DNA of 64,000 bases. It comes from Ramlibacter sp. PS4R-6 (lineage in GTDB: Bacteria > Pseudomonadota > Gammaproteobacteria > Burkholderiales > Burkholderiaceae_C). This document shows positions 49,813 through 58,056 of the stretch, piece by piece (position 1 is the stretch's first letter; every line of letters begins with the position of its first letter). The position numbers and the translations under genes are program-made. The stretch lies in contig NZ_JBBHKA010000001.1 in the NCBI RefSeq assembly GCF_037572775.1, forward strand, positions 1,178,001-1,242,000, in the 5' to 3' direction. The notes under the pieces are model-generated. The model ran no database searches. It was not told the origin of the DNA and worked only from the letters and a program-made list of their open reading frames with translations.

Positions 49813-51855
49813 TCAGGCCGGCTGAAGGAGGCCGCGCTTTTCCAGCAGCGCCTCGACCTTCGGCGCGCGGCCGCGGAACGAGGCATAGGCCTCGCCCGGC
49901 TCCACGCTGTTGCCGCTGGAATAGATCCACTGTTTCAGGCGCGCGGCGACCTGCGCGTCGAAGGGGTTGCCGGCCTCCTTGAAGGCACCGAAAGCGTCGG
50001 CATCCAGAACCTCGGCCCACATGTACACGTAGTAGCCCGCGGCATAGGCGTCGCCGGAGAACAGGTGCTGGAAATGCACCAGCCGGTGGCGCGTGTCGAC
50101 GGCCGGCGGCAGCCGCAGCTCGCGCAGCACCTGCGCCTCGAAGGCGCTCCAGTCGGTGACCGACGCGGGATCGGGGTGCGTGTGCACTGCCATGTCCACC
50201 AGCGCGCTGGCGACGTAGCTCACGGTCTCGTAGCCCTGGCCGAACTTCGCCGCCCTTTGCAATTTGTCGATCAGCGCGTCGGGGATCGGCTCGCCGGTCT
50301 GCACGTGGCGCGCGTGGCGGCGCAGCACCTCGGGCTCGGACATCCAGTGCTCGAACAGTTGCGAAGGCAGCTCGACGAAGTCCTGCAGCACCGATGTGCA
50401 CGAGAGCTTCACGTAGTCGACGTTCGACAGCAGCCCGTGCAGCCCGTGGCCGAACTCGTGGAACAGCGTGCGCACGTCGTCGAAGGACAGCAGCGTGGGC
50501 GCGCCCTTGGCGAAATTGTTGTTGTTCGCCACCAGCGGCCGCAGCGTGCCGCCGTTGCGGCCCTGGCGCAGGAAGGTGCTCATCCAGGCGCCGCTGCGCT
50601 TGCTGGGGCGCGCGTAGTTGTCGTGGAAGAACAGGCCGACGGGGCCGCCCTGCGCGTCGTGCACCTCGTAGACCTTCACGTCGGGGTGGTAGGCCGGCAG
50701 GTCGGGACGCGGCGTGAAGCGGATGCCGAAGAGGCGCTGCGCCGTGTCGAACGCGGCGTTCACCATCGCCTCCAGCGCGAAATAGGGCTTCACCTGCGCG
50801 TCGTCGATGGCGTAGTCGCGCTGGCGCACCTTCTCGGCCCAGTAGCGCCAGTCCCACGATTCGATCTCGCCCGTCGCGCCGTCGGCGGCTTGCGCGGCCT
50901 TCAGCTGCGCGCGTTCGCTTTCCACCTTCTGCTTTGCGCGGTCCCACACGTCGTCGAGCAGTTGGTGCACGGCCTTGGGCTCTCGGGCCATGCGGTCGAC
51001 GAGGGCGTAGTCGGCGAAGCTCTTGTAGCCGTGCAACTGGGCCTGTTCCTGGCGCAGCTCGATGATCTGCGCGATGAGCGGGCGGTTGTCGTGCTCGCCT
51101 GCATGCTCGCCGCGCGCGGCCCAGGCGCGCCACGCGGTCTCGCGCAGGTCGCGCCGCTGCGAGAAGGTGAGGAAGGGCACGATCAGCGAACGCGACAAGG
51201 TGATCGCGTAACCCTCGATGCCGCGCTCCTGCGCCGCCGATCGCGCGGCGCTGCGCACGAACTCGGGCAGGCCGGCCAGTTCGCCTTCCGTCTTCAGCAC
51301 CAGCTGCCACGTCGATTCGTCGTGCAACACGTTCTGCCCGAAAGCCGTGGTGAGCTCGGCGAGTTTCTGTGTCACTTCCTTGTAGCGCTCCTGCGCCGCG
51401 GGCGCGAGCATGGCGCCAGCGCGCACGAAGTCCAGGTGCACGCGCTCCAGCAGGCGCAGTTGCTGGCTGGAAAGCCCGGCCTTCTGCCGCGTTTCGTGCA
51501 CCGCCTGCACGCGCGCGAACAGCTTGCGGTGCATGTAGATCGCGCTCTCGTGCGCGGCCAGCGGCACCGCCATGCGCCGCTGCACGGCCTGCAGCTCGGG
51601 GTTGGTGTGCGAGTGGCACAGGTTGCTGAACAGCGCCTCGATGCGCGACAGGCGCGCACCGCTGCGGTCGAAGGCGGCCAGCGTGTTGTCGAAGCTCGCC
51701 GGTGCTGCGTCGTTCGCGATCGCGTCGAGCTCGTCGCGGTGTTCCTTCATCGCGACGTCGAACGCGGGTTCGAAGTGTGTGGGCTGAACGGATTCGAAAG
51801 GCGGGACGGCCCAGGCGCCGTGCCAGTCCTGCAGGAGGGGGTTGTCGTGTGTCAT
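49813..51855 (-). CDS. prlC: M3-family metallopeptidase, oligopeptidase A
   Basis: Cytoplasmic zinc oligopeptidase that degrades peptides, including cleaved signal peptides. The 680-residue product is the normal length, with zinc site HEFGHGLHG (His466, Glu467, His470) and downstream SCTSVLQDFVELPSQLFEHW (third ligand Glu), then the conserved YETVSYVASALVDMAVH and AAGYYVYMWAEVL. The ATG overlaps the folB stop (TAATG), so it is coupled to folB and the FolM-like gene. Family members cleave short peptides. Confidence 0.94.
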   Translation of the reverse strand: MTHDNPLLQDWHGAWAVPPFESVQPTHFEPAFDVAMKEHRDELDAIANDAAPASFDNTLAAFDRSGARLSRIEALFSNLCHSHTNPELQAVQRRMAVPLAAHESAIYMHRKLFARVQAVHETRQKAGLSSQQLRLLERVHLDFVRAGAMLAPAAQERYKEVTQKLAELTTAFGQNVLHDESTWQLVLKTEGELAGLPEFVRSAARSAAQERGIEGYAITLSRSLIVPFLTFSQRRDLRETAWRAWAARGEHAGEHDNRPLIAQIIELRQEQAQLHGYKSFADYALVDRMAREPKAVHQLLDDVWDRAKQKVESERAQLKAAQAADGATGEIESWDWRYWAEKVRQRDYAIDDAQVKPYFALEAMVNAAFDTAQRLFGIRFTPRPDLPAYHPDVKVYEVHDAQGGPVGLFFHDNYARPSKRSGAWMSTFLRQGRNGGTLRPLVANNNNFAKGAPTLLSFDDVRTLFHEFGHGLHGLLSNVDYVKLSCTSVLQDFVELPSQLFEHWMSEPEVLRRHARHVQTGEPIPDALIDKLQRAAKFGQGYETVSYVASALVDMAVHTHPDPASVTDWSAFEAQVLRELRLPPAVDTRHRLVHFQHLFSGDAYAAGYYVYMWAEVLDADAFGAFKEAGNPFDAQVAARLKQWIYSSGNSVEPGEAYASFRGRAPKVEALLEKRGLLQPA

Positions 51856-52223
51856 TACCAAAGTCCCGTTTCAATACGGATCGCGACTTCGCAATCCTCG
51901 AAGATCTCCAGCTTGGCGATGCGCACGCGCACACCGACCACGCCGGGCAGTTGCATGAGGCGGTGGGCCAGCTTGCCGATCAGGCTTTCGAGCAGGTTCA
52001 CGTGCTCGGCCTTGCACTCCTCGATGATGATGCGGCGCACCTTGCGGTAGTCCAGCACGTGCTTGATGTCGTCGTCGCGCGGCAGCAGCGGTTGCGGGCC
52101 GAGGTTCAGTTCGGCGTCGACCATGATCGGCTGCGGCGAGGACTTCTCGTGGTCGAGGATGCCCAGGTTGGCCTCGAACTTCAGGCCGGTGAGGGTGAGG
52201 ATCTGCTGGCCGGCCTTGCTCAT
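51855..52223 (-). CDS. folB: Dihydroneopterin aldolase
   Basis: Folate biosynthesis enzyme producing 6-hydroxymethyl-dihydropterin and glycolaldehyde. The 122-residue product has LTGLKFEANLGILDHEK, LDYRKVRRIIIEECKAEHVNLLESLIGKLAHRLM and RVRIAKLEIFEDCEVAIRIE, fitting FolB/FolX. In betaproteobacteria this form may instead be the dihydroneopterin-triphosphate epimerase type. Overlaps the SDR gene by four bases and prlC by TAATG. Confidence 0.92.
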   Translation of the reverse strand: MSKAGQQILTLTGLKFEANLGILDHEKSSPQPIMVDAELNLGPQPLLPRDDDIKHVLDYRKVRRIIIEECKAEHVNLLESLIGKLAHRLMQLPGVVGVRVRIAKLEIFEDCEVAIRIETGLW

Positions 52224-52999
52224 TTCGTCTCGGGCATCAGGGAAAAGTCGCGGTCGAACTTCATCAGGTGCTGGCCGCCGTCCACCAACAGGGTGGTGCC
52301 GGTGATGGATGCGTTCTCCAGCGCGAAACGCACCGCCGCCGCCACGTCCTGCGGCGTGGACGAGCGCCCCAGCGGCGACAGGCGGTGCAACTGCTCGAAC
52401 TGCGCCTGCGTCAGCATGTGGCTGGTGAGCGTGAGTCCGGGCGCGACGCCGACCACGCGCACCCGCGGCGCCAGCGCCAGCGCCAGCATCGTGTTCGCGG
52501 ACTCGAGCGCGGCCTTGGACAGCGTGTAGCTCACGAAGTCGGGGTTGGTGTTCCAGAGTTTCTGGTCGAGCAGGTTCACGACCACGCCGCTGCCGTTGCG
52601 CGCCGACACGTGCTCGTGCAAGGCGGTGGCGAGCACGATGGGCGCGACGGTGTTGGTGCGCATGTGCGCGCGCAGCGAATCGGCGCCGAAGGTGGTGAAC
52701 GAATCGTGCTGGAACAGCGAGGCGCTGTTGACCACGGCGTCCAGCGTGCCGAAGCGGCCGGCAACTTGCGGCACCAGCGCGCGCGCGGCGGCTTCATCGG
52801 CGAGGTCCGCGGCGAAGCTCTCGAAGCGCAGGCCCGGCGCCAGCTTCCGGCAGTCCTGCAGCGTCTGTTGCGCCTCGTCCGCGGAGCTGCGGTAGTGGAC
52901 GGCCACCTGCCAGCCGCCGGCCGCCAGGCCCAGCGCGATCTCGCGGCCGAGCCGCTTGGCGGCGCCGGTGACGAGTGCGGTGCGGGCGGGGGCGTTCAT
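52220..52999 (-). CDS. SDR-family pteridine/dihydromonapterin reductase (FolM-like)
   Basis: Short-chain dehydrogenase of 259 residues. The cofactor loop is TGAAKRLG, the TGxxxRxG variant seen in pteridine reductases (PTR1, FolM) rather than TGxxxGxG, with VVNSAS and YTLSKAALE (Tyr and Lys catalytic pair). YRSS after the first Rossmann strand suits NADPH. Its four-base overlap with folB supports a role in dihydromonapterin or dihydrofolate reduction. It is divergent from the MidA gene with only 17 bases between starts, so the promoter of one must sit in the other. Confidence 0.87.
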   Translation of the reverse strand: MNAPARTALVTGAAKRLGREIALGLAAGGWQVAVHYRSSADEAQQTLQDCRKLAPGLRFESFAADLADEAAARALVPQVAGRFGTLDAVVNSASLFQHDSFTTFGADSLRAHMRTNTVAPIVLATALHEHVSARNGSGVVVNLLDQKLWNTNPDFVSYTLSKAALESANTMLALALAPRVRVVGVAPGLTLTSHMLTQAQFEQLHRLSPLGRSSTPQDVAAAVRFALENASITGTTLLVDGGQHLMKFDRDFSLMPETK

Positions 53000-53016
53000 T
53001 GGCGGACAATGCGGCG

Positions 53017-54111
53017 ATGGCCGGCGAAACGCCCAGTGTAGCGAGGGAACTCGCGCAGATCCTGCGCGAGGAGATTGCCCGCGCCGGCGGCTGGCTGCCC
53101 TTCGACCGCTTCATGGCCTGGGCCTTGTACGCGCCGGGGCTCGGCTATTACGCCAATGCCTCGCGCAAGTTCGGCCAGATGCCCTCCTCGGGCAGCGACT
53201 TCGTCACCGCGCCCGAGATGACGCCGCTGTTCGCCCGGGCGCTGGCGGTGCAGCTGCGCGAAGCGCTGGACCGCACCGGCACGGACGAGGTCTGGGAATT
53301 CGGCGCCGGCTCGGGCGCGCTGGCCGAGCAGTTGCTCTACGAGCTGGGCGACCGCGTGCGCCGCTACACCATCGTCGACGTGTCGGCGACGCTGCAGCGC
53401 CGCCAACGCGAACGCGTGGCTGCCTTCGGCGACAAGGTGCAGTGGGCGCTGGAACTGCCCGAGCGCATGTCGGGCGTGGTGGTGGGCAACGAGGTGCTCG
53501 ACGCGATGCCGGTCAAATTGCTGGCGCGCGTGGATGGCAAGTGGCACGAGCGTGCCGTGTCGTGCGGGGACGAGGGCTTCGTGTGGAACGACCAGCCCAC
53601 CTTCCTGCGCCCGCCGGCGCCGATCGAGGGCGAGCACGATTACGTGACCGAGGTGCATGCGCAGGCCGAGGCCTTCGTGCGCACGCTGGCCGACCGGCTC
53701 GAGCGCGGCGCGGCCTTCTTCATCGACTACGGCTTCCCCGAGGCCGAGTACTACCACCCGCAGCGTTACATGGGCACGCTGATGACCCACCGCGGCCACA
53801 TGGCGGACCCCGACCCGCTGACGCGCGTCGGCGAGAAGGACATCACGGCCCACGTGAATTTCACCGGCATCGCGATGGCGGCGCAGGAAGCCGGCCTGCT
53901 GGCTCTGGGCTTCACGACGCAGGGCCGCTTCCTGCTCAACTGCGGCATCGCGAAGTGGCTCGCCGAGGCCGACCTGCCCGATCGGGCGGCGGGGCACCGC
54001 CTGGTGGCGGAACACGAGATGGGCGAGCTCTTCAAGGTGATCGCCTTCCACAAGGGCGAGTGGTGGGACGCGATCTGTTTCAGCGAAGGCGACCGCACGG
54101 ATCGACTGTAG
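53017..54111 (+). CDS. MidA/NDUFAF7-family SAM-dependent methyltransferase
   Basis: Class I methyltransferase of 364 residues (PF02636 type). Landmarks: GWLPFDRFMAWALYAPGLGYYAN, SGSDFVTAPEMTPLFARALAVQL, the SAM-binding EFGAGSGALAEQLL (about 97-110), VVGNEVLDAMPVK, and FFIDYGFPEAEYYHPQR. The mitochondrial homologue methylates an arginine of complex I subunit NDUFS2; the bacterial target is not known. The start is set by the family N-terminus; upstream in-frame codons overlap the divergent SDR gene start region. Confidence 0.88.
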   Translation: MAGETPSVARELAQILREEIARAGGWLPFDRFMAWALYAPGLGYYANASRKFGQMPSSGSDFVTAPEMTPLFARALAVQLREALDRTGTDEVWEFGAGSGALAEQLLYELGDRVRRYTIVDVSATLQRRQRERVAAFGDKVQWALELPERMSGVVVGNEVLDAMPVKLLARVDGKWHERAVSCGDEGFVWNDQPTFLRPPAPIEGEHDYVTEVHAQAEAFVRTLADRLERGAAFFIDYGFPEAEYYHPQRYMGTLMTHRGHMADPDPLTRVGEKDITAHVNFTGIAMAAQEAGLLALGFTTQGRFLLNCGIAKWLAEADLPDRAAGHRLVAEHEMGELFKVIAFHKGEWWDAICFSEGDRTDRL

Positions 54112-54129
54112 TCGGGCAAACTCGCACGG

Positions 54130-54324
54130 ATGATTCGCTGGTTCATCGTCGTCTTCCTCGCGTTGCTGCTCATCAACGCGCTCACGCCCTGGCTGCAGCG
54201 CGTCGGCTTCGGCAAGCTGCCGGGCGATTTCCGCTTCCGCTGGCTCGGGCGCGAATGGTTCCTGCCCGTCACCAGCACCATCGTCCTGAGCCTGCTCGTC
54301 AGCCTGGTCGCGAAGGTGATCTGA
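54130..54324 (+). CDS. DUF2905 small membrane protein
   Basis: A 64-residue inner-membrane protein with two transmembrane helices (about 2-18 and 45-64) separated by the family signature LGKLPGDF-RFR (here FGKLPGDFRFRWLGREWFLP). DUF2905 proteins are widespread and uncharacterised. It lies 18 bases after the methyltransferase gene and one base before the ROK gene, so all three are likely cotranscribed. Confidence 0.88.
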   Translation: MIRWFIVVFLALLLINALTPWLQRVGFGKLPGDFRFRWLGREWFLPVTSTIVLSLLVSLVAKVI

Positions 54325-54325
54325 C

Positions 54326-55249
54326 ATGAAAGCTTGCATCGACATCGGCGGGACCAAGGTGGCGGTGAGCCTGAACAGCGGCGCGGGCCTGGAGCTCATC
54401 GCGCGGCGCAGCGAACCCACGGCCAAGGAAGGCACGAACGACGCGCTCGCGCGCCAGATCGTGCGCATGGTCGACGCGGCCTGCGCGGAAGTGGACCTCG
54501 CGCCGGGCTCGGTGGAACGCGCGGGCGTGTCGTCGTGCGGGCCGTTCGTGATGCGCCATGGCCTGATCGAGATCGCCGCGCCCAACATCTGCGGCGGCAT
54601 CGCGGGCCCGGCGCGCGGCCTGCCCAACGACTGGAAGACCGCCTTGCTGGAAGCGCCGCTGCGCGAGCGCTTCCGCGAGGTGCGCGTGGAGAACGACTGC
54701 GTCGCGGCGCTGGAGGCCGAGCGGCGCTGGGGTGCGCTGCAGGGCTTCGACCACTGCGCCTACATCACCTGGAGCACGGGTATCGGCTGCGGCCTGTGCG
54801 TGGACGGCCACGTGCTGCGCGGCAAGAACGGCAACGCGGGCCATGCGGGCCACATGTTCGTCTCGGACGACACCGAGGCGCTGTGCGGCTGCGGCAACAT
54901 CGGCGACGTCGAAGCGCTCACGGCGGGCAACGCGATCGCCCGCCGTTTCGGCGCCGATGCGCCGACGCTGTTCCGCCTGGCGCAGCAGGGCGATCGTGAC
55001 GCCGACGCCAAGGTCGACGAGTTGTGCCGTGTGCTGGGCCGCGCCCTTTACAACCTCATCGCCACGCTGGACCTCGAGCGCATCAGCATCGGCGGCAGCG
55101 TGTTCTGGCACAACCGCGACTACCTGTTGCCCAAGCTGAAGTCGCAGGTGAGGGGCAAGTTGCCCGCCCTGACCGACGGCTGCGAGCTCGTGGGCGCGGG
55201 CCTGCAGGACAAGGTCGGCGACTACGCCGCGCTGGCCTTGCTGGTCTAG
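54326..55249 (+). CDS. ROK-family sugar kinase
   Basis: Sugar kinase of 307 residues with the ROK phosphate motif DIGGTKVAVSL (about 5-15), NDCVAALEAE catalytic Asp region, and the zinc-binding CGCGNIGDVEAL (usual CGCGNxGC, with Asp in place of the last Cys). GNAGHAGHMFV supplies the HxGxx His of the site. N-acetylmannosamine, fructose or glucose are typical substrates; not decidable here. Its TAG interlocks with cca in CTAG. Confidence 0.87.
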   Translation: MKACIDIGGTKVAVSLNSGAGLELIARRSEPTAKEGTNDALARQIVRMVDAACAEVDLAPGSVERAGVSSCGPFVMRHGLIEIAAPNICGGIAGPARGLPNDWKTALLEAPLRERFREVRVENDCVAALEAERRWGALQGFDHCAYITWSTGIGCGLCVDGHVLRGKNGNAGHAGHMFVSDDTEALCGCGNIGDVEALTAGNAIARRFGADAPTLFRLAQQGDRDADAKVDELCRVLGRALYNLIATLDLERISIGGSVFWHNRDYLLPKLKSQVRGKLPALTDGCELVGAGLQDKVGDYAALALLV

Positions 55250-56361
55250 CCGCCGAGCGCGCGCGCCACGGCTTCCACGCGGGCGCGCTGGATCTTCTCG
55301 CCGACCTGCGGGCCCTTCAGGCCCTGCGCCTGCGCGCTTTCGGCGATCTCGTGCGTCGGCACTTCCTGCGCCGCGGCCAGCGCGCCTTGCAGGCGTGCCG
55401 CTTGGGGGTAGTCCTTCGCGCCGTGGCCGCGCGCGATGCACTCGCAAGCGAGCAGGACGGCGTCGAACCGCTGCGGCTTGCGGAAGGCATCGCAGTGTTC
55501 GAGCAGGCGCACCAGCGTTTCGGCGTCGGCCTGCCCGCTCGCGTCGACGTTGCCGTGCTCGCGCGCGACCACCTCGGCGAGCTCGCGGCACTCGGTGGGC
55601 ACGCGCAGGCGCTCGCACACGCCGCGCAGCCCTTCGCCGAGGCCGTGCACGAGGCAGGCGAAGCGCACGGGCAGCGGGGCGTCGCGGTGCGCCGCTTCGG
55701 CCAGCACGCGCGCCAGCGCCGCGTCCCAGCGCGCATCCAGCTCCGGCAGCAGCCGCGCCAGCGCGCCGCATTCGCGCAGCACGTCGAACATGCGGGCCGG
55801 CTCGCGCTCCATCAGGCCGCGCGCGAATTCCTGCCACACCCGCTCGGCCACCAGGGCGTCGGCCTCGCCGGCATCGACCATGCCGCGCATCAGGTGCAGC
55901 GTCTCCGGCGCCACGCGGAAGTCGCTGAAGCGCGCAGCGAAGCGGGCCAGCCGCAGGATGCGCACCGGGTCTTCGCGGAAAGCCTCAGTCACGTGGCGCA
56001 GCACGCGGGCCTTCAGGTCGCGCTGGCCCTGGAAGGGGTCGACGATGCGGCCCTGCGGGTCCTGCGCCATCGCGTTGATCGTGAGGTCGCGGCGCGCGAG
56101 GTCCTGCTCCAAGGTCACCGTCGGCTCGGCGTGGAAGGCAAAGCCGTGGTAGCCGCGGGCGGTCTTGCGCTCGGTGCGCGCCAGCGCGTACTCCTCGCGC
56201 GTCTCGGGATGCAGGAACACCGGGAAGTCCTTGCCCACCGGCAGGAAGCCTGCGGCGATCAATTGCTGCGGCGACGCGCCGACCACCACCCAGTCACGGT
56301 CGTTGACGGGCAGGCCGAGCAAGGCATCGCGCACCGCGCCGCCGACGATGTAGGTCTGCAT
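55246..56361 (-). CDS. cca: CCA tRNA nucleotidyltransferase with degenerate HD domain
   Basis: Adds or repairs the CCA end of tRNAs. The 371-residue product has the class II nucleotidyltransferase motifs GGAVRD (7-12), DRDWVVVG (catalytic Asp21/Asp23) and RRDLTINAM (90-98), and the ARFAARFSDFRVAPET helical part. The C-terminal HD phosphohydrolase domain of E. coli Cca is eroded: the HD dyad reads HG (His239-Gly240), the downstream HHGHG metal motif is deleted and the last FHD is EHG. So it should act only as a nucleotidyltransferase. Shared CTAG with the ROK gene. Confidence 0.92.
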   Translation of the reverse strand: MQTYIVGGAVRDALLGLPVNDRDWVVVGASPQQLIAAGFLPVGKDFPVFLHPETREEYALARTERKTARGYHGFAFHAEPTVTLEQDLARRDLTINAMAQDPQGRIVDPFQGQRDLKARVLRHVTEAFREDPVRILRLARFAARFSDFRVAPETLHLMRGMVDAGEADALVAERVWQEFARGLMEREPARMFDVLRECGALARLLPELDARWDAALARVLAEAAHRDAPLPVRFACLVHGLGEGLRGVCERLRVPTECRELAEVVAREHGNVDASGQADAETLVRLLEHCDAFRKPQRFDAVLLACECIARGHGAKDYPQAARLQGALAAAQEVPTHEIAESAQAQGLKGPQVGEKIQRARVEAVARALGG

Positions 56362-56371
56362 GCACGGCAGT

Positions 56372-57283
56372 TTACGGCTGCTGCAACCTCTTCCAAACAG
56401 ACCGGGCGCGTTCGGCCATCTCCGGCGGCGCGGGCGGCAGCGGCAGGCGGCAGTCGCCGACGTCCATGTCCAGCGCGCGCAGCATGGCCTTCACCGACAT
56501 CGAGAACACGCTGGCGTCGCTGTTGCTGAACTCGAACGACTCCTGCAGCTGCGCCTGGATGCGCATGGCCTGCTGCAGGGCGCCGCGCTCGAGCGCGGCG
56601 AACATGCGCTGGAACCAGGGCCCGGTCCAGTGCGTATTGGTGCCGACGAGGCCGACGGCGCCGACGGCCGCGAGCGGCAAGGTGTACGCATCGTCACCCG
56701 AGTAAAGGTCGAAGTGCTCGCCCGCCTGCGCGACGAGCGCGGCCGCCGCGGGCGGGTCGCCCGTCGCGTCCTTGAACGCGACGATGTTCGGTACTTCCCG
56801 GAACAGGCGCACCAGCACCTCGCGCGCGATGCGGCGCCCGGTGCGGGTGGGCACGTCGTACAGCATCACCGGGAGGTCCGTGGCCGCGGCGGCGGCGCGG
56901 TAGTGCGCCTCGATGCCGGCCTGCGGCGGGCGGTTGTAATAGGGCGACACCAGCATCACGCCAGCTGCGCCCCAGGACTTCGCGGCGCGCGTGAGGGCGA
57001 CCGTGTGCGCCGTGTCGTAGGTGCCCGTGCCCGCGATCACCGGAACCGTCACGGCTTCGCTCACGGCGCGCACGAGATCGGCGCGCTCGGCGTCGGAAAG
57101 CGTGGGTGCTTCGCCGGTCGTCGCCGCCAGCACCAGGCCGTCACTGCCGCGTTCGGCCAGCCATCGCGCCAGCCGGCGCGCCGCGTCGAGGTCCAGGCGC
57201 GACTCGCGGTCGAAGGGCGTGACCATCGCCGTCAGCACGCGCCCCCAGCGGCGCGGCCGGCGAATGGCCGGTTCGCCGCTCAC
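56372..57283 (-). CDS. DapA-family (dihydrodipicolinate synthase/N-acetylneuraminate lyase) aldolase
   Basis: Class I aldolase of 303 residues. The Schiff-base Lys171 lies in NIVAFKDATGD, Tyr142 and Arg147 in LYDVPTRTG, Thr54/55 in ATTGEAPTL and the Tyr pair in SPYYNRPP, all placed as in DapA, so 4-hydroxy-tetrahydrodipicolinate synthase activity is possible. An N-terminal extension of about 12 residues (GEPAIRRPRRWG) and LYDVP in place of LYNVP are slightly unusual; a lysine-pathway or other pyruvate aldolase role is not settled. The GTG start overlaps the gst stop (GTGA). Confidence 0.85.
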   Translation of the reverse strand: MSGEPAIRRPRRWGRVLTAMVTPFDRESRLDLDAARRLARWLAERGSDGLVLAATTGEAPTLSDAERADLVRAVSEAVTVPVIAGTGTYDTAHTVALTRAAKSWGAAGVMLVSPYYNRPPQAGIEAHYRAAAAATDLPVMLYDVPTRTGRRIAREVLVRLFREVPNIVAFKDATGDPPAAAALVAQAGEHFDLYSGDDAYTLPLAAVGAVGLVGTNTHWTGPWFQRMFAALERGALQQAMRIQAQLQESFEFSNSDASVFSMSVKAMLRALDMDVGDCRLPLPPAPPEMAERARSVWKRLQQP

Positions 57284-57966
57284 CGGGAGGCCCGGTAGGG
57301 CTCATCCTCCGCGACGAATTTTTTTTCGAGCAGTGCGTCGTCGATCCAGGCCTTCACGCCCGGCAGCGCGATGACGCGCCGCACGTAGTCGGTGATGTGG
57401 CCCGGCACCGGCAGCGCGTAGTTCTTGATGCGCATGCACACCGGCGCGAAGAAGGCGTCGGCGATGCTGAACTCGCCGAACAGCATGGGGCCCTTGTTCT
57501 GCTCCAGCAGCTCGGTCCACATCTGCACGATGCGCTGCACGTCGGCCCGCACGCCGGGCTTGTCGCGCCAGACCACGGCGCCGGCTTCGTGCAGCGACGC
57601 TTCGACGTTCATCGGACAGGCGCCGCGCAGGGCGGAGAAGCCCGAGTGCATCTCGCAGCAGACGCTGCGTGCGCGTGCGCGCTTCTTCGCGTCCTGCGGC
57701 CACAGCTGCTTTTCCGGGAACTTCTCCGCGACGTACTCCGCGATGGCAAGCGAATCCCACACGACGAAGTTGCCGTCGACCAGCGCCGGCACGCGGCCGG
57801 CGGGGTTGACCTTGAGGATGGCCTGCTTGAAGTCGGAGTTCGGGTCGTTGAAGGTGTCGAACTCGACCAGGTGTTCCTGGAACGGGATGCCGGCCTGCTT
57901 GAGCAGAACCCCCGCGCGCATGGACCAGGACGAGTAGTTCTTGTTGCTGATGTAGAGCTGGAGCAT
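57280..57966 (-). CDS. Glutathione S-transferase family protein
   Basis: GST of 228 residues. The thioredoxin-like N-domain begins LQLYISNKNYSSWSMRAGVLLKQAGIPF (catalytic Ser region SSWS), with NPAGRVPALVDGN and VVWDSLAIAEYVAEKF (GSH-binding Ser). The C-domain is helical (about 90-215) with MLFGEFSIADAFFAPV. The YSSWSMR pattern places it near YfcF/zeta-type GSTs. It is coupled to the downstream DapA-family gene (GTGA). Confidence 0.88.
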   Translation of the reverse strand: MLQLYISNKNYSSWSMRAGVLLKQAGIPFQEHLVEFDTFNDPNSDFKQAILKVNPAGRVPALVDGNFVVWDSLAIAEYVAEKFPEKQLWPQDAKKRARARSVCCEMHSGFSALRGACPMNVEASLHEAGAVVWRDKPGVRADVQRIVQMWTELLEQNKGPMLFGEFSIADAFFAPVCMRIKNYALPVPGHITDYVRRVIALPGVKAWIDDALLEKKFVAEDEPYRASR

Positions 57967-58025
57967 GGCTGCCCTCCGGTTTGGGATGCGAGGATGCTAG
58001 CCAGCCGTCGCGCGCGGATTGATGC

Positions 58026-58053
58026 AAAAAAACCGCGCGATTGATGCCGCGCG
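58026..58053 (-). terminator. Intrinsic terminator after the lytic transglycosylase gene
   Basis: On the minus strand the two self-complementary blocks CGCGCG (58048-58053 and 58034-58039) form a six-pair GC stem around a GCATCAAT loop, followed by one G and seven Ts (58032-58026). It lies three bases beyond the gene's stop codon. The same region contains the direct repeat GATTGATGC twice. Confidence 0.75.
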
Positions 58054-58056
58054 AAC

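Noticed and set aside
58014-58047. GATTGATGC direct repeats after the GST gene as a regulator site
   Set aside because: They fall in the transglycosylase terminator hairpin and its T-run, which explains the structure.
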